Source: Nitrospira sp. (GTDB taxonomy: Bacteria > Nitrospirota > Thermodesulfovibrionia > Thermodesulfovibrionales > SM23-35). Taken from it: a DNA stretch of 23,268 nucleotides. How positions within the stretch are numbered: the stretch's first letter is position 1; the number at the start of each line of letters is the position of its first letter. Below are positions 7,504 through 13,967 of the stretch, piece by piece. The notes beneath the pieces were generated by a model. It did not search any database. It worked only from the letters and a program-made list of their open reading frames with translations, and was not told where the DNA came from. Made by a program: the position numbers and the translations under genes. The stretch covers positions 1-23,268 of the forward strand of contig VGWZ01000008.1 in the NCBI GenBank assembly GCA_016873595.1. The letters are read 5' to 3'.

Positions 7504-7809
7504 TTACCCAGCTATCGCCGGAGGTGTACAACTCACCGCTTTTTGTACAAATATTATCCCAATCCTATATGTATTTCCAAACTTCATGCTCCATTTTACA
7601 ATGCCTGCCTTTTGTCCTATGCCGTTGAATCTGAGCACATGGCCAGACTCCAAAGGATAATCTACATGGATACCTATCCCTGCATCATTGATATCTATGC
7701 CTGTTCCGTTCAGATTTAATCTTTTCAGTTCCTTAAATTCAAGAACGCTTACAGAAAAATCGATGAGTCCATGATATTTTATTCTTTTAATGCGCCGTCT
7801 CTCTTTCAT
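7504..7809 (-). CDS. PilZ domain protein (c-di-GMP receptor)
   Basis: A 101-residue protein with little beyond one PilZ domain. The arginine-rich start (MKERRRIKR) matches the RxxxR binding motif. The second motif, usually D/N-x-S-x-x-G, appears as DINDAGIG, with Asn in place of Ser. The rest alternates in beta-strand fashion and ends with TYRIGIIFV, as the family does. It converges on the HD-GYP gene, with ten bases between the two stops. PilZ proteins bind c-di-GMP to control motility, polysaccharide or secretion machinery; the target here is unknown. The Asn substitution may weaken binding. Confidence 0.82.
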   Translation of the reverse strand: MKERRRIKRIKYHGLIDFSVSVLEFKELKRLNLNGTGIDINDAGIGIHVDYPLESGHVLRFNGIGQKAGIVKWSMKFGNTYRIGIIFVQKAVSCTPPAIAG

Positions 7810-7888
7810 AGATAAATACCGTACATATCTTACAATAAATTAAGTACTGTTTAAAAGCGGGAATTCCATCTCTTCTCTCTGAGTGTAA

Positions 7889-7932
7889 TAAGCCTTTGCG
7901 CAGAGCCTTGCAAGGTTTCTTATGAAGGCTTA
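7889..7932. repeat. Small inverted repeat in the PilZ-tRNA gap
   Basis: TAAGCCTT (7889-7896) and AAGGCTTA (7925-7932) are inverted, enclosing the palindrome CCTTGCAAGG. It could fold as a cruciform or hairpin. There is no T-run, so it is not an obvious terminator. The rest of the gap from 7810 to 8017 shows nothing I can name. Confidence 0.4.
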
Positions 7933-8017
7933 ACCTTAAATCCTTTTTGTGAATTAGTTGCGCACCAACTTTTAAGGGGGTTTAAAGTAATAACTTATTG
8001 TTTATGTGAGAGATTTC

Positions 8018-8094
8018 TGGTCGGGGCGAAAGGATTTGAACCTTCGACACCACGGTCCCGAACCGTGTGCGCTACCAGGCTGCGCTACGCCCCG
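8018..8094 (-). tRNA. tRNA-Pro (anticodon CGG)
   Basis: On the minus strand, the acceptor arm CGGGGCG (8094-8088) pairs with CGCCCCG near the 3' end, followed by the discriminator A and an encoded CCA (8020-8018). The anticodon stem CACGG/CCGTG encloses the loop TTCGGGA, giving anticodon CGG, which reads proline codon CCG. The T arm contains GGTTCAAATCC, and the D arm contains GCGCAGCCTGGTAGCGC. The full length is 77 nt including CCA. Confidence 0.96.
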
Positions 8095-8150
8095 ATAAAA
8101 AGATAATAAAAACCAGATGTCTCTAAAGTCAAGATTTAACCGGATTTCAA

Positions 8151-8984
8151 TTATAGTAATTTGGTTAATGCAACCTTCCAGTCAACTGGTTTGAATCCAA
8201 TTGCGAGCCTTGTCATCTCCATATCGAGCACAGAATATCTCGGCCTTTTTGCTGGTCTCGGATACTCTTCTGTTGTGATAGGAATTACCTCAGTTTTGAG
8301 TCCTGAAATTCTGATAATCTCCTTTGCAAAGTCAAACCAGCTTATGCCGCCATCTGTCTCATCAGTGATATGGTAAATTCCATAAGCACCACTTTCTATA
8401 ACTTTTTTTATACCACTTGAAAGGGTAACAGTTGATGTTGGAGAGCCAACCTGGTCATTGACAACTCTTATTGTTGACTGTTCCTTTGCAAGCCTGAGAA
8501 TAGTCAAAACAAAATTACTTCCTCTTATCCCATAAAGCCAGCTTGTTCTTATAATAGAGAACTTCTTTAAGATCCACTGGATGTATTTCTCCCCTGCGAG
8601 TTTTGATTCGCCGTACGTATTTATAGGATGAGTATTGTCAAAGGGTGTGTACGGTTTGTTGTTTTCGCCATCAAATACATAGTCGGTGCTTATATGGCAG
8701 AGAGGTGTTCCCGCATCAGCACAGACTAAGGCAAGATTTTGAACGCCAATACCGTTGACGAGAAAAGCTTTTTCCCTTTCCTCCTCTGCCTTATCCACAT
8801 TTGTATAGGCAGCACAGTTGACAACAAAATCAGGTAGTGTAGTATTCAGGGAGTTATATAAAACATCTCTCTTTGTGATATCGAGTTCCTCTTCAGGAGG
8901 TGCAAAGACTTCATGACTTTCTTTCAATACAGGTATCAGATCCTGTGCGAGCATACCTTTTGAGCCCGTGAGAAGTATCTTCAT
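8151..8984 (-). CDS. rmlD: dTDP-4-dehydrorhamnose reductase
   Basis: A 277-residue short-chain dehydrogenase of the extended type, which reduces dTDP-4-keto-rhamnose to dTDP-L-rhamnose using NAD(P)H. It shows the N-terminal dinucleotide-binding start LLTGSKGMLAQDL, the CAAYTNVDKAEEE segment typical of RmlD, STDYVFDG, and the catalytic Tyr/Lys pair in YGESKLAGE. The C-terminal RPRYSVLD segment also fits RmlD. Length is close to the family norm (about 280-300). It overlaps rmlB by 4 bases (ATGA), so the two are translationally coupled. Its stop lies about 55 bases from the tRNA-Pro gene on the same strand. Confidence 0.94.
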   Translation of the reverse strand: MKILLTGSKGMLAQDLIPVLKESHEVFAPPEEELDITKRDVLYNSLNTTLPDFVVNCAAYTNVDKAEEEREKAFLVNGIGVQNLALVCADAGTPLCHISTDYVFDGENNKPYTPFDNTHPINTYGESKLAGEKYIQWILKKFSIIRTSWLYGIRGSNFVLTILRLAKEQSTIRVVNDQVGSPTSTVTLSSGIKKVIESGAYGIYHITDETDGGISWFDFAKEIIRISGLKTEVIPITTEEYPRPAKRPRYSVLDMEMTRLAIGFKPVDWKVALTKLL

Positions 8985-10003
8985 TTTTCCCAGAATCCTT
9001 TACTCTCTGCTGATAATCTCTCTTTTAGTGGCTGCCACCACCACTCGTTTTCTTTATACCACTGGATTGTGTTCTGAAGCCCTTCTTCTATTTTCACTGA
9101 TGGATTCCAGCCGAGTTTAGTTTCTATCTTTGAATTATCGAGGGCATACCTGTAATCATGTCCAGGCCTGTCCTGTACAAATTTGATAGAGCTTACGTCT
9201 TTTCCCATCATACTGAGCACATTCCTGGCAAGAGCAATATTCTTCATTTCACCATCTCCGCCAACGTTATAAGCCTCTCCTATTGTCCCTTTGTGTAAGA
9301 TGATATCTATTGCTTTGCAATTGTCTTCAACATAGATCCAGTCTCTCACGTTTTCTCCTTTACCGTAAATCGGGATTGGCTCGCCCTGCAAAAGGTTAGT
9401 AATCATAAGGGGAATAAACTTCTCAGGAAATTGATAAGGCCCGTAATTATTGGATGGTCTTACAATAATCACAGGTAATCTATACGTCTCATAATATGCA
9501 CGAACAAGCAGATCCCCTGATGCCTTGGAAGCTGCATAAGGTGAATTGGGTTTGAGGGGGCTTTCTTCGGAGAACTTTTCGCTCTCATCTCCGCCTGAGG
9601 CGGACTGAGGCGGAAGAGTTCCATATACCTCATCTGTTGAGATATGGATAAACCTTTTTATACCTGACTCTTTCGCAACCTCGAGGAGAACATGAGTCCC
9701 CATAATATTTGTCATGAGAAATGGCTGGGCGTCAAGTATTGACCTGTCCACATGGCTTTCTGCAGCAAAATTTACGACACAATCTGCTTCTTTCATTAAT
9801 TTCCTGACTGTGTCAGAGTCTTCAATCCTTCCATGTGTAAACCTATAACGAGGACTATTTTCTATATCTCTGAGATTCTCAGGATTTCCTGCATAGGTGA
9901 GGGCATCAAGATTTACAATTGTATAGTCAGGATATTTCTCTACTATATGTCTGATGAAATTAGAGCCGATAAACCCGCAACCACCTGTGATCAATAGTTT
10001 CAT
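8981..10003 (-). CDS. rmlB: dTDP-glucose 4,6-dehydratase
   Basis: A 340-residue extended short-chain dehydrogenase that converts dTDP-glucose to dTDP-4-keto-6-deoxyglucose with a bound NAD+. Visible motifs are GGCGFIGSNF (NAD binding), NFAAESHVDRSI, STDEVYGT with the catalytic Thr-Asp-Glu, YAASKASGD (Tyr/Lys), RPSNNYGPYQFPEKFIP, and the C-terminal DRPGHDYRYA. Length is normal for RmlB. After VYGT the protein carries a proline/serine/glycine-rich insertion (PPQSASGGDESEK) encoded by a palindromic repeat; see 9590-9614. The genes order as RmlC-like, rmlB, rmlD in transcription direction. No rmlA is in the window. Confidence 0.95.
   Translation of the reverse strand: MKLLITGGCGFIGSNFIRHIVEKYPDYTIVNLDALTYAGNPENLRDIENSPRYRFTHGRIEDSDTVRKLMKEADCVVNFAAESHVDRSILDAQPFLMTNIMGTHVLLEVAKESGIKRFIHISTDEVYGTLPPQSASGGDESEKFSEESPLKPNSPYAASKASGDLLVRAYYETYRLPVIIVRPSNNYGPYQFPEKFIPLMITNLLQGEPIPIYGKGENVRDWIYVEDNCKAIDIILHKGTIGEAYNVGGDGEMKNIALARNVLSMMGKDVSSIKFVQDRPGHDYRYALDNSKIETKLGWNPSVKIEEGLQNTIQWYKENEWWWQPLKERLSAESKGFWEK
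9590..9614. repeat. Palindromic repeat in frame inside rmlB
   Basis: TCCGCCTGAGGCGGA (9590-9604) is a perfect inverted repeat around one base, followed by a partial direct copy CTGAGGCGGA (9605-9614). It encodes the loop residues QSASGG, about 131-139 of RmlB. The same palindrome, with A for G at the centre, recurs at 17813-17827 in the intergenic element before tmk. That marks it as a dispersed repeat rather than ordinary coding sequence. Confidence 0.75.
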
Positions 10004-10037
10004 TCTTTCATCAAACCTTAACGCTTAAAATAAATTA

Positions 10038-10143
10038 ACGAATAGGAGATTACCATTGAACGGTTTTGAATTCTGTCTTTGACAGAATTCACCTCGGAGG
10101 TCGATACGACCGAGAATGAGTGAAAGGGCAATTTCCTATTCGT
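10038..10143 (-). repeat. Structured palindromic element, copy 1 (after the RmlC-like gene)
   Basis: The ends ACGAATAGGA (10038-10047) and TCCTATTCGT (10134-10143) form the base of a long imperfect outer stem. Inside are the perfect 10-bp hairpin GAATTCTGTC/GACAGAATTC (10068-10090, loop TTT) and a second hairpin built on CTCG and GTCG arms (about 10092-10113). The core CGGTTTT, then the hairpin, then ACCTCGGAG is shared with the element at 17727-17851. Strand is given as that of the flanking genes: the element begins two bases after the stop of the RmlC-like gene. It may act as a 3' structure or terminator, or be a mobile palindrome. There is no matching protein frame. Confidence 0.7.
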
Positions 10144-10144
10144 A

Positions 10145-10606
10145 CTATTCAATCTTGAATGGACTTTCAAAGTCACCCTCATATCTTATCTCATCTACTT
10201 TCTCTTTCCTCCCCCAGCCTGCATAGAGCCTGTCAGGAAAGTTGAATACCATTCCTTCACGCTCTCCCACATTTTTATATGCATGAACAACACCTGGAGG
10301 CACAATGACGATAAGCCTGTCCGATATGTGAATAATTTTTTTATTCTGATAGGTAACGGATTCTTTGCGATTATCCCAGAGATAGAGCTTAAATTTCCCT
10401 AAAAAGCAGAAATAATCTGTCTGCTTCCGATGTTCGTGAGGCCCTCTGACGATGTTCGGGTGTGTAATGGAGATATAGCCCATCTGCGGCACAAAACTTT
10501 CTGATAATTCATCCTTTCTAAAGAGTTCAGAAAGCCAGCCACGACTGTCGGGATACACGTTAAACTCCTTAATAACAAGACCTTCTATCTCACCATTTCT
10601 GAACAT
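10145..10606 (-). CDS. RmlC-like sugar-nucleotide epimerase/cupin (dTDP-4-dehydrorhamnose 3,5-epimerase related)
   Basis: A 153-residue cupin. The opening (GLVIKEFNVYPDSRGWLSELFRKDE) and the VRGPHEHRKQTDYF and VPPGVVHAYKN segments match the RmlC fold and place: the His after VRGPH and the HAY segment sit where the barrel active site lies. It is shorter than classical RmlC (about 180), and the usual VLRGLHYQ reads VRGPHEHR. It could therefore be the 3,5-epimerase of the rhamnose pathway or a related sugar isomerase. Its place directly before rmlB and rmlD supports the former. It lies 21 bases after the HTH regulator stop, in the same direction. Confidence 0.82.
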   Translation of the reverse strand: MFRNGEIEGLVIKEFNVYPDSRGWLSELFRKDELSESFVPQMGYISITHPNIVRGPHEHRKQTDYFCFLGKFKLYLWDNRKESVTYQNKKIIHISDRLIVIVPPGVVHAYKNVGEREGMVFNFPDRLYAGWGRKEKVDEIRYEGDFESPFKIE

Positions 10607-10627
10607 TTCTTCTATGAAAGGACAGGC

Positions 10628-11263
10628 TTACTGAGCCTTTGGTATGACATAGGTGCAGGAAAGGTCTCCCTCGGACATGCATTGGGGGCGAGTCACTTCC
10701 TTTTTGAGAAGATCTCTATACATCTGCAACTCGTATCTGCATGCCTCTTTGAATTCAGAAGCAACCTTCGCGATAGGGCAGTTAAATTGTTTTAACTTAT
10801 AATGGCTGTCATTGTCATCAAGGTCAACAAGATATCCTTCTGACTCAAGAATGTTCTTGAACCCGTAGACCTTGTCATGAAGGCTTTTTTTATCAGAGAG
10901 GGATTCTTTATGTTCCTTTAAGAGTCTTTCTTTTCGCCACTTGAATATATCATCAATCTTGTTCAGGCCGTCATTCTTTTCGATGTCTTTAAAAGCACTT
11001 ACGATAAACTTGTGATATGCCTTTGGGAAAAGCTCATCTGCCTTATCAGTAAGCTTGTAAAGGAATGCTGGCCTGCCTACACCCTGCCTTTTTATCACAA
11101 AGTCTACTATGCCTTTTCTTTCAAGGAATAAGAGGTGTTGCCTTATCCCCATTGGAGTTATATTGAGCTGTTTGCTCAGATCATCAATAGACAGGGGGTT
11201 GCTCTTTTTAAGGAGGAGTATTATCCTTTCCCTTGTGGGGTTTTCATTAAGCAATGAACCCAT
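10628..11263 (-). CDS. HTH transcriptional regulator with four-cysteine C-terminal motif (SufR/COG2345-like)
   Basis: A 211-residue regulator. The N-terminal winged helix (residues about 10-75) has NPLSIDDLSKQLNITPMGIRQHLLFLERKGIV and the wing VGRPAFLYKLT, typical of ArsR/SufR-type repressors. The C-terminal part has four cysteines spaced C-x12-C-x19-C-x7-C (NCPIAKVA, EACRYEL, RPQCMSEG, LSCTYVIPK). This pattern is common in this family and compatible with an iron-sulfur cluster. I chose ATG 11263 (MGSLLNEN) over an upstream in-frame ATG at 11434, because the 57 extra residues look non-coding and overlap the divergent gene. No ribosome-binding site is visible, and a promoter placed at 11270-11298 would start the transcript almost at the ATG. 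It heads the rhamnose gene run. Confidence 0.83.
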   Translation of the reverse strand: MGSLLNENPTRERIILLLKKSNPLSIDDLSKQLNITPMGIRQHLLFLERKGIVDFVIKRQGVGRPAFLYKLTDKADELFPKAYHKFIVSAFKDIEKNDGLNKIDDIFKWRKERLLKEHKESLSDKKSLHDKVYGFKNILESEGYLVDLDDNDSHYKLKQFNCPIAKVASEFKEACRYELQMYRDLLKKEVTRPQCMSEGDLSCTYVIPKAQ

Positions 11264-11269
11264 GGTAAG

Positions 11270-11298
11270 AAAATAGCATAAATAAAATTTTTTGTAAA
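11270..11298 (-). promoter_or_regulatory. Possible sigma70 promoter of the regulator gene
   Basis: On the minus strand, TTTACA (11298-11293) is followed after 17 bases by TATTTT (11275-11270). The -35 box matches consensus at five of six positions and the -10 box at four. The expected start of transcription falls at or next to ATG 11263, so the message may be leaderless, in agreement with the missing ribosome-binding site. Confidence 0.4.
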
Positions 11299-11398
11299 CA
11301 ATTTTAAATAAAACATATAATTTTCCCCCGGATTCCAAAGATAGTACATGAAATTGTATAATTAAAGAATAATTAAACATAAAAAAAGGAATAGTGAA

Positions 11399-11641
11399 AT
11401 GTTTGAGAAATGTCCGGGAGCAGCTAATATACAAACTCCTACACTTGAAATAAAGAGATGTCCGGAATGCGGCAAGGAAGTAGAGATTTTCTCTACTGAT
11501 TTGAAAGTAACGTGTAATATATGCGGATTTACTGTATATAATGATGTAGAATCATGCGTACAATGGTGCAAATACGCCGAGAAATGTATTGGGAAGGATT
11601 TTTACCAGAGTCTAAAAAATAAAGATAAAAGAAATGAATGA
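11399..11641 (+). CDS. Small cysteine-rich zinc-ribbon protein, function unknown
   Basis: An 80-residue protein with nine cysteines. The opening MFEKCPGAANIQTPTLEIK is followed by a zinc ribbon (RCPECGKEVEIF ... VTCNICGFTVYND) and then a C-terminal cysteine set (SCVQWCKYAEKCIG). I recognise this as a conserved small-protein pattern (CPGA, ribbon, WCKYAxxC) in anaerobic and sulfate-reducing bacteria, but I know of no established function. The ribbon Cys pairs probably bind zinc; the last three Cys could bind a second metal or cluster. It is divergent from the HTH regulator and overlaps the glycosylase start by ATGAATGA, so it is translated together with it. Confidence 0.8.
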   Translation: MFEKCPGAANIQTPTLEIKRCPECGKEVEIFSTDLKVTCNICGFTVYNDVESCVQWCKYAEKCIGKDFYQSLKNKDKRNE

Positions 11642-12314
11642 AGAAACAGGCAGGATCCCTGAAAGTGCAATGAATACATTTGATCACATAAAAAGGATGT
11701 ATAGTTCAAAAAGTCAGGGAATATGCTCAAGGTTAAAAGAATTTAAAAAAATGTGGTCGGAGAAAAATGATGAGGAGATTTTCGCGGAACTGGCTTTCTG
11801 TATTCTCACCCCACAATCTCATGCAAAAGCCTGCTGGAATGCTATCGGGAGACTGAGAGAAAAGGGCATATTGTTAAAAGGAGATGCTCAACAAATCCGA
11901 AAAAGATTACGTGGCGTGAGATTTCACAATAAAAAATCAGAATATATTGTCAGAGCGAGAAAATTCTTCATGAATAATGGAACAGTGTGCATAAAACCTG
12001 CACTGAGCCAATTCAGAGATATGTGCAAATGCAGGGAATGGTTAGTGAAGAACGTAATCGGCCTGGGGTATAAAGAGGCAAGTCATTTCCTGAGAAACAT
12101 AGGATTCGGGGAGAAAATCGCAATCCTTGACAGACATATACTTAAAAATTTAAAACAACTCGGAATAATAAAAGAAATTCCACAATCAATGAGCAGGGCA
12201 AAGTATTTGCAAATAGAGAAAAATATGGTAAAGTTTGCAAAGCAGATCGATATACCTGTTTCTAACCTTGACCTGTTGTTCTGGTATAAGGAGACAGGAG
12301 AGATATTTAAATAA
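11634..12314 (+). CDS. Ogg2-type 8-oxoguanine DNA glycosylase/AP lyase (HhH-GPD superfamily)
   Basis: A 226-residue DNA repair enzyme that would remove oxidised guanine and cut the abasic strand. The helix-hairpin-helix reads NVIGLGYKEASHFLRNIGF, with the catalytic Lys in GYKEASH. The catalytic Asp is in ILDRHILKNL. The N-terminal EIFAELAFCILTPQSHAKACWNAI helix matches the archaeal/thermophile Ogg2 branch rather than Nth, and there is no C-terminal iron-sulfur cysteine loop as in endonuclease III. Length matches the family (about 205-230). The start codon overlaps the zinc-ribbon gene. The L,D-transpeptidase gene follows after 25 bases, so the three probably share a transcript. Confidence 0.88.
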   Translation: MNEETGRIPESAMNTFDHIKRMYSSKSQGICSRLKEFKKMWSEKNDEEIFAELAFCILTPQSHAKACWNAIGRLREKGILLKGDAQQIRKRLRGVRFHNKKSEYIVRARKFFMNNGTVCIKPALSQFRDMCKCREWLVKNVIGLGYKEASHFLRNIGFGEKIAILDRHILKNLKQLGIIKEIPQSMSRAKYLQIEKNMVKFAKQIDIPVSNLDLLFWYKETGEIFK

Positions 12315-12339
12315 GGTTTTACAGAAACAAAAATTTATA

Positions 12340-13233
12340 ATGATGATTTCAGGAATCAGGATACTTTTTTTATTTACATTTTTAATTTTTGTTTTCATGG
12401 TCTCATCTTCTGGTGCCGAGGTATACTCTTACAGCAAAGAGAGCACAGTAATTGGATCTATTAAAACATACAAGGTTAAAGAAGGAGAGTCTTTAATTGA
12501 GATTGCGAGAGATTTCGATCTTGGCTACTATGAAATTGTTGATGCAAATCCTGGACTTGATCCTTTTGTCCCCGGAACCGGTGTATCTGTGAAGATTCCT
12601 AAATCATGGGTCATCCCAGAAGTAATATCTTATGACGGCATTGTGATAAATCTCTCAGAAATGAGGCTTTATTACTTTTTCAAACAAAAGGAATCATTAC
12701 TGGTAAGAACATTCCCCATCGGGATAGGTGATGAAGGCACTGATACACCTACAGGGAAATTCAGGGTAATAGAAAAATTAGTGAAACCAAGCTGGCATGT
12801 CCCAGAGTCCATCAAGAAAGAAAAACCAGAATTACCAAAGGTGGTGCTACCCGGACCAGATAATCCCCTCGGTTCTCATGCGTTAAGGCTTTCATTGAGT
12901 AGTATTCTCATCCATGGGACAAACAAGCCATGGGGTGTAGGAAGAAGAGTGAGTCATGGGTGTATACGATTGTATCCAGAGGATATCCCGAAGCTTTTCC
13001 AATTAGTACCGAAAGGTGCTAAGGTAACCATTACTCGACAGCCTATAAAGGTGGGTATCAGAAATAGTAAAGTATATGCCGAAGTGCACAAAGATGACTT
13101 TATGAATTTAAATTATTTCAATGAGGCAGTAACTCTACTGAGGAAAAAGAATCTTCTGAAAAAGGTAAACAACGAAAAGGTATATCGTGCCATCAATGAG
13201 AAAAGTGGAATTCCAGTTGAGATTTCGAATTAA
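12340..13233 (+). CDS. L,D-transpeptidase with LysM and YkuD domains
   Basis: A 297-residue exported enzyme. ATG 12340 gives a clear signal peptide (MMISGIRILFLFTFLIFVFMVSSSGA); the frame is open further upstream, but that part overlaps the glycosylase gene. A LysM motif (YKVKEGESLIEIARDF ... NPGLDPFVPGTGVSVKIP, about residues 43-87) would bind peptidoglycan. The YkuD catalytic domain (about 100-232) has His192 in IHGTNKPWGVG and the nucleophile Cys208 in RVSHGCIRLYPED. Such enzymes make 3-3 cross-links or attach lipoproteins to peptidoglycan. A C-terminal extension of about 65 residues (up to VEISN) has no domain I recognise. The convergent neighbour is a Lpp-like lipoprotein, a plausible substrate. 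Confidence 0.93.
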   Translation: MMISGIRILFLFTFLIFVFMVSSSGAEVYSYSKESTVIGSIKTYKVKEGESLIEIARDFDLGYYEIVDANPGLDPFVPGTGVSVKIPKSWVIPEVISYDGIVINLSEMRLYYFFKQKESLLVRTFPIGIGDEGTDTPTGKFRVIEKLVKPSWHVPESIKKEKPELPKVVLPGPDNPLGSHALRLSLSSILIHGTNKPWGVGRRVSHGCIRLYPEDIPKLFQLVPKGAKVTITRQPIKVGIRNSKVYAEVHKDDFMNLNYFNEAVTLLRKKNLLKKVNNEKVYRAINEKSGIPVEISN

Positions 13234-13243
13234 GTGAAAGCAA

Positions 13244-13278
13244 GGCCCAAAAAATTATCATAGAAAATTTTTTGGGCC
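13244..13278. terminator. Bidirectional intrinsic terminator
   Basis: GGCCCAAAAAATT (13244-13256) and AATTTTTTGGGCC (13266-13278) form a perfect 13-bp stem with a 9-base loop. The A/T-rich inner half and GC base suit termination in both directions. It lies between two convergent genes, the L,D-transpeptidase (stop 13233) and the lipoprotein (stop 13297), as expected. Confidence 0.8.
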
Positions 13279-13296
13279 CGATAACCTGATAAAAAA

Positions 13297-13668
13297 CTAT
13301 TTCTTTTGCTTTAGTTCAAAGGCTTTTACGCACTTTGCAGCTGCATCTTCAGCCTTCTTTGCAGCAGCATCAGCGCGCGCTGCAGCAGCCTCAGCCCTCT
13401 TTGCAGCAGCCTCAGCTTTATCGCAGCATTCCTTTGCAATCTTCTTAGCTTCCTCAGCGATTGCTTTAGCCTCAGCTGCAGCTTTCTGAGCTGCATCAGC
13501 CTTGCCCTCAACGGCTGCAACCTTTGATTCAATTGCTGTAACCCTTGCCTCAAGCTTACTGATTCTGTCAACCAATGGGTCAATCTGCTGTTTCACATAA
13601 TCCTTTGTGGCGCAACCAAAAGAGAATAATAATAGCGCTGCCAGTGCGAAAAGTATTATTCTTTTCAT
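13297..13668 (-). CDS. Lpp-like alanine-rich coiled-coil lipoprotein
   Basis: A 123-residue lipoprotein. The signal peptide ends in the lipobox LFSFGC, with Cys19 the lipidation site, followed by ATKDYVKQQ. The mature part is a continuous alanine-rich heptad helix (VDRISKLEARVTAIESKVAAVEG, then AEAAAKRAEAAAARADAAAKKAED), like Braun lipoprotein and the alanine-zipper family. It ends in KQKK; in Braun lipoprotein a C-terminal Lys is the residue joined to peptidoglycan. A near-perfect ribosome-binding site (AAGGAGGTGA) precedes the ATG, implying high expression, as for Lpp. The helix also holds a Cys-Cys pair (KECCDKAEA), which is unusual and could cross-link strands. The attachment role is inferred from sequence likeness and the adjacent L,D-transpeptidase. 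Confidence 0.86.
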   Translation of the reverse strand: MKRIILFALAALLLFSFGCATKDYVKQQIDPLVDRISKLEARVTAIESKVAAVEGKADAAQKAAAEAKAIAEEAKKIAKECCDKAEAAAKRAEAAAARADAAAKKAEDAAAKCVKAFELKQKK

Positions 13669-13724
13669 TTCTCTTCACCTCCTTCCTTAAAAGATGAGTT
13701 TTTTATCCACATACGTTTAGATAA

Positions 13725-13753
13725 AAGATACACCAAAACCAACAAAATTTCAA
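13725..13753 (-). promoter_or_regulatory. Sigma70-type promoter of the lipoprotein gene
   Basis: On the minus strand, TTGAAA (13753-13748) is followed after exactly 17 bases by TATCTT (13730-13725). Transcription would start near 13718, leaving a leader of about 50 bases that ends in the strong AAGGAGGTGA ribosome-binding site. Confidence 0.55.
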
Positions 13754-13967
13754 GGATAATATGCAATTTTGTCGTTGCAATTTTATTTAAAAATTATGAG
13801 TCTCAAACAGGAACATGCTATGGTGCAGGGAGCAATCTTACGCCTGAGCAGTCACAGATTATATCAGCGCAAGAAAAATAAAATTTACAGAAAATGAAAA
13901 GACAATAGAATTAAGAGATTCTCATTGTAAACCTATGTGGTGGAGAATGCATTAAAAGGTGTTGGCG
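13754..13967. other. Gene-free stretch with an orphan open frame
   Basis: No supported gene. On the plus strand, one frame stays open up to a stop at about 13879-13881 and reads ESQTGTCYGAGSNLTPEQS before it. It has no start codon or ribosome-binding site, so it may be the tail of a decayed gene or chance. Nothing else recognisable lies before the metG stop. Confidence 0.3.

Noticed and set aside
7390..7719. Plus-strand frame spanning the HD-GYP end and PilZ
   Set aside because: It crosses two well-supported genes in a wrong frame and has no domain.
11264..11434. Longer N-terminus for the HTH regulator
   Set aside because: It would overlap the start of the divergent zinc-ribbon gene and the shared promoter region, and the residues look random and hydrophobic.
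13326..13583. Leu/Arg/Gln-rich frame overlapping the lipoprotein gene
   Set aside because: It is a frame shadow of the alanine heptads, without start signals.
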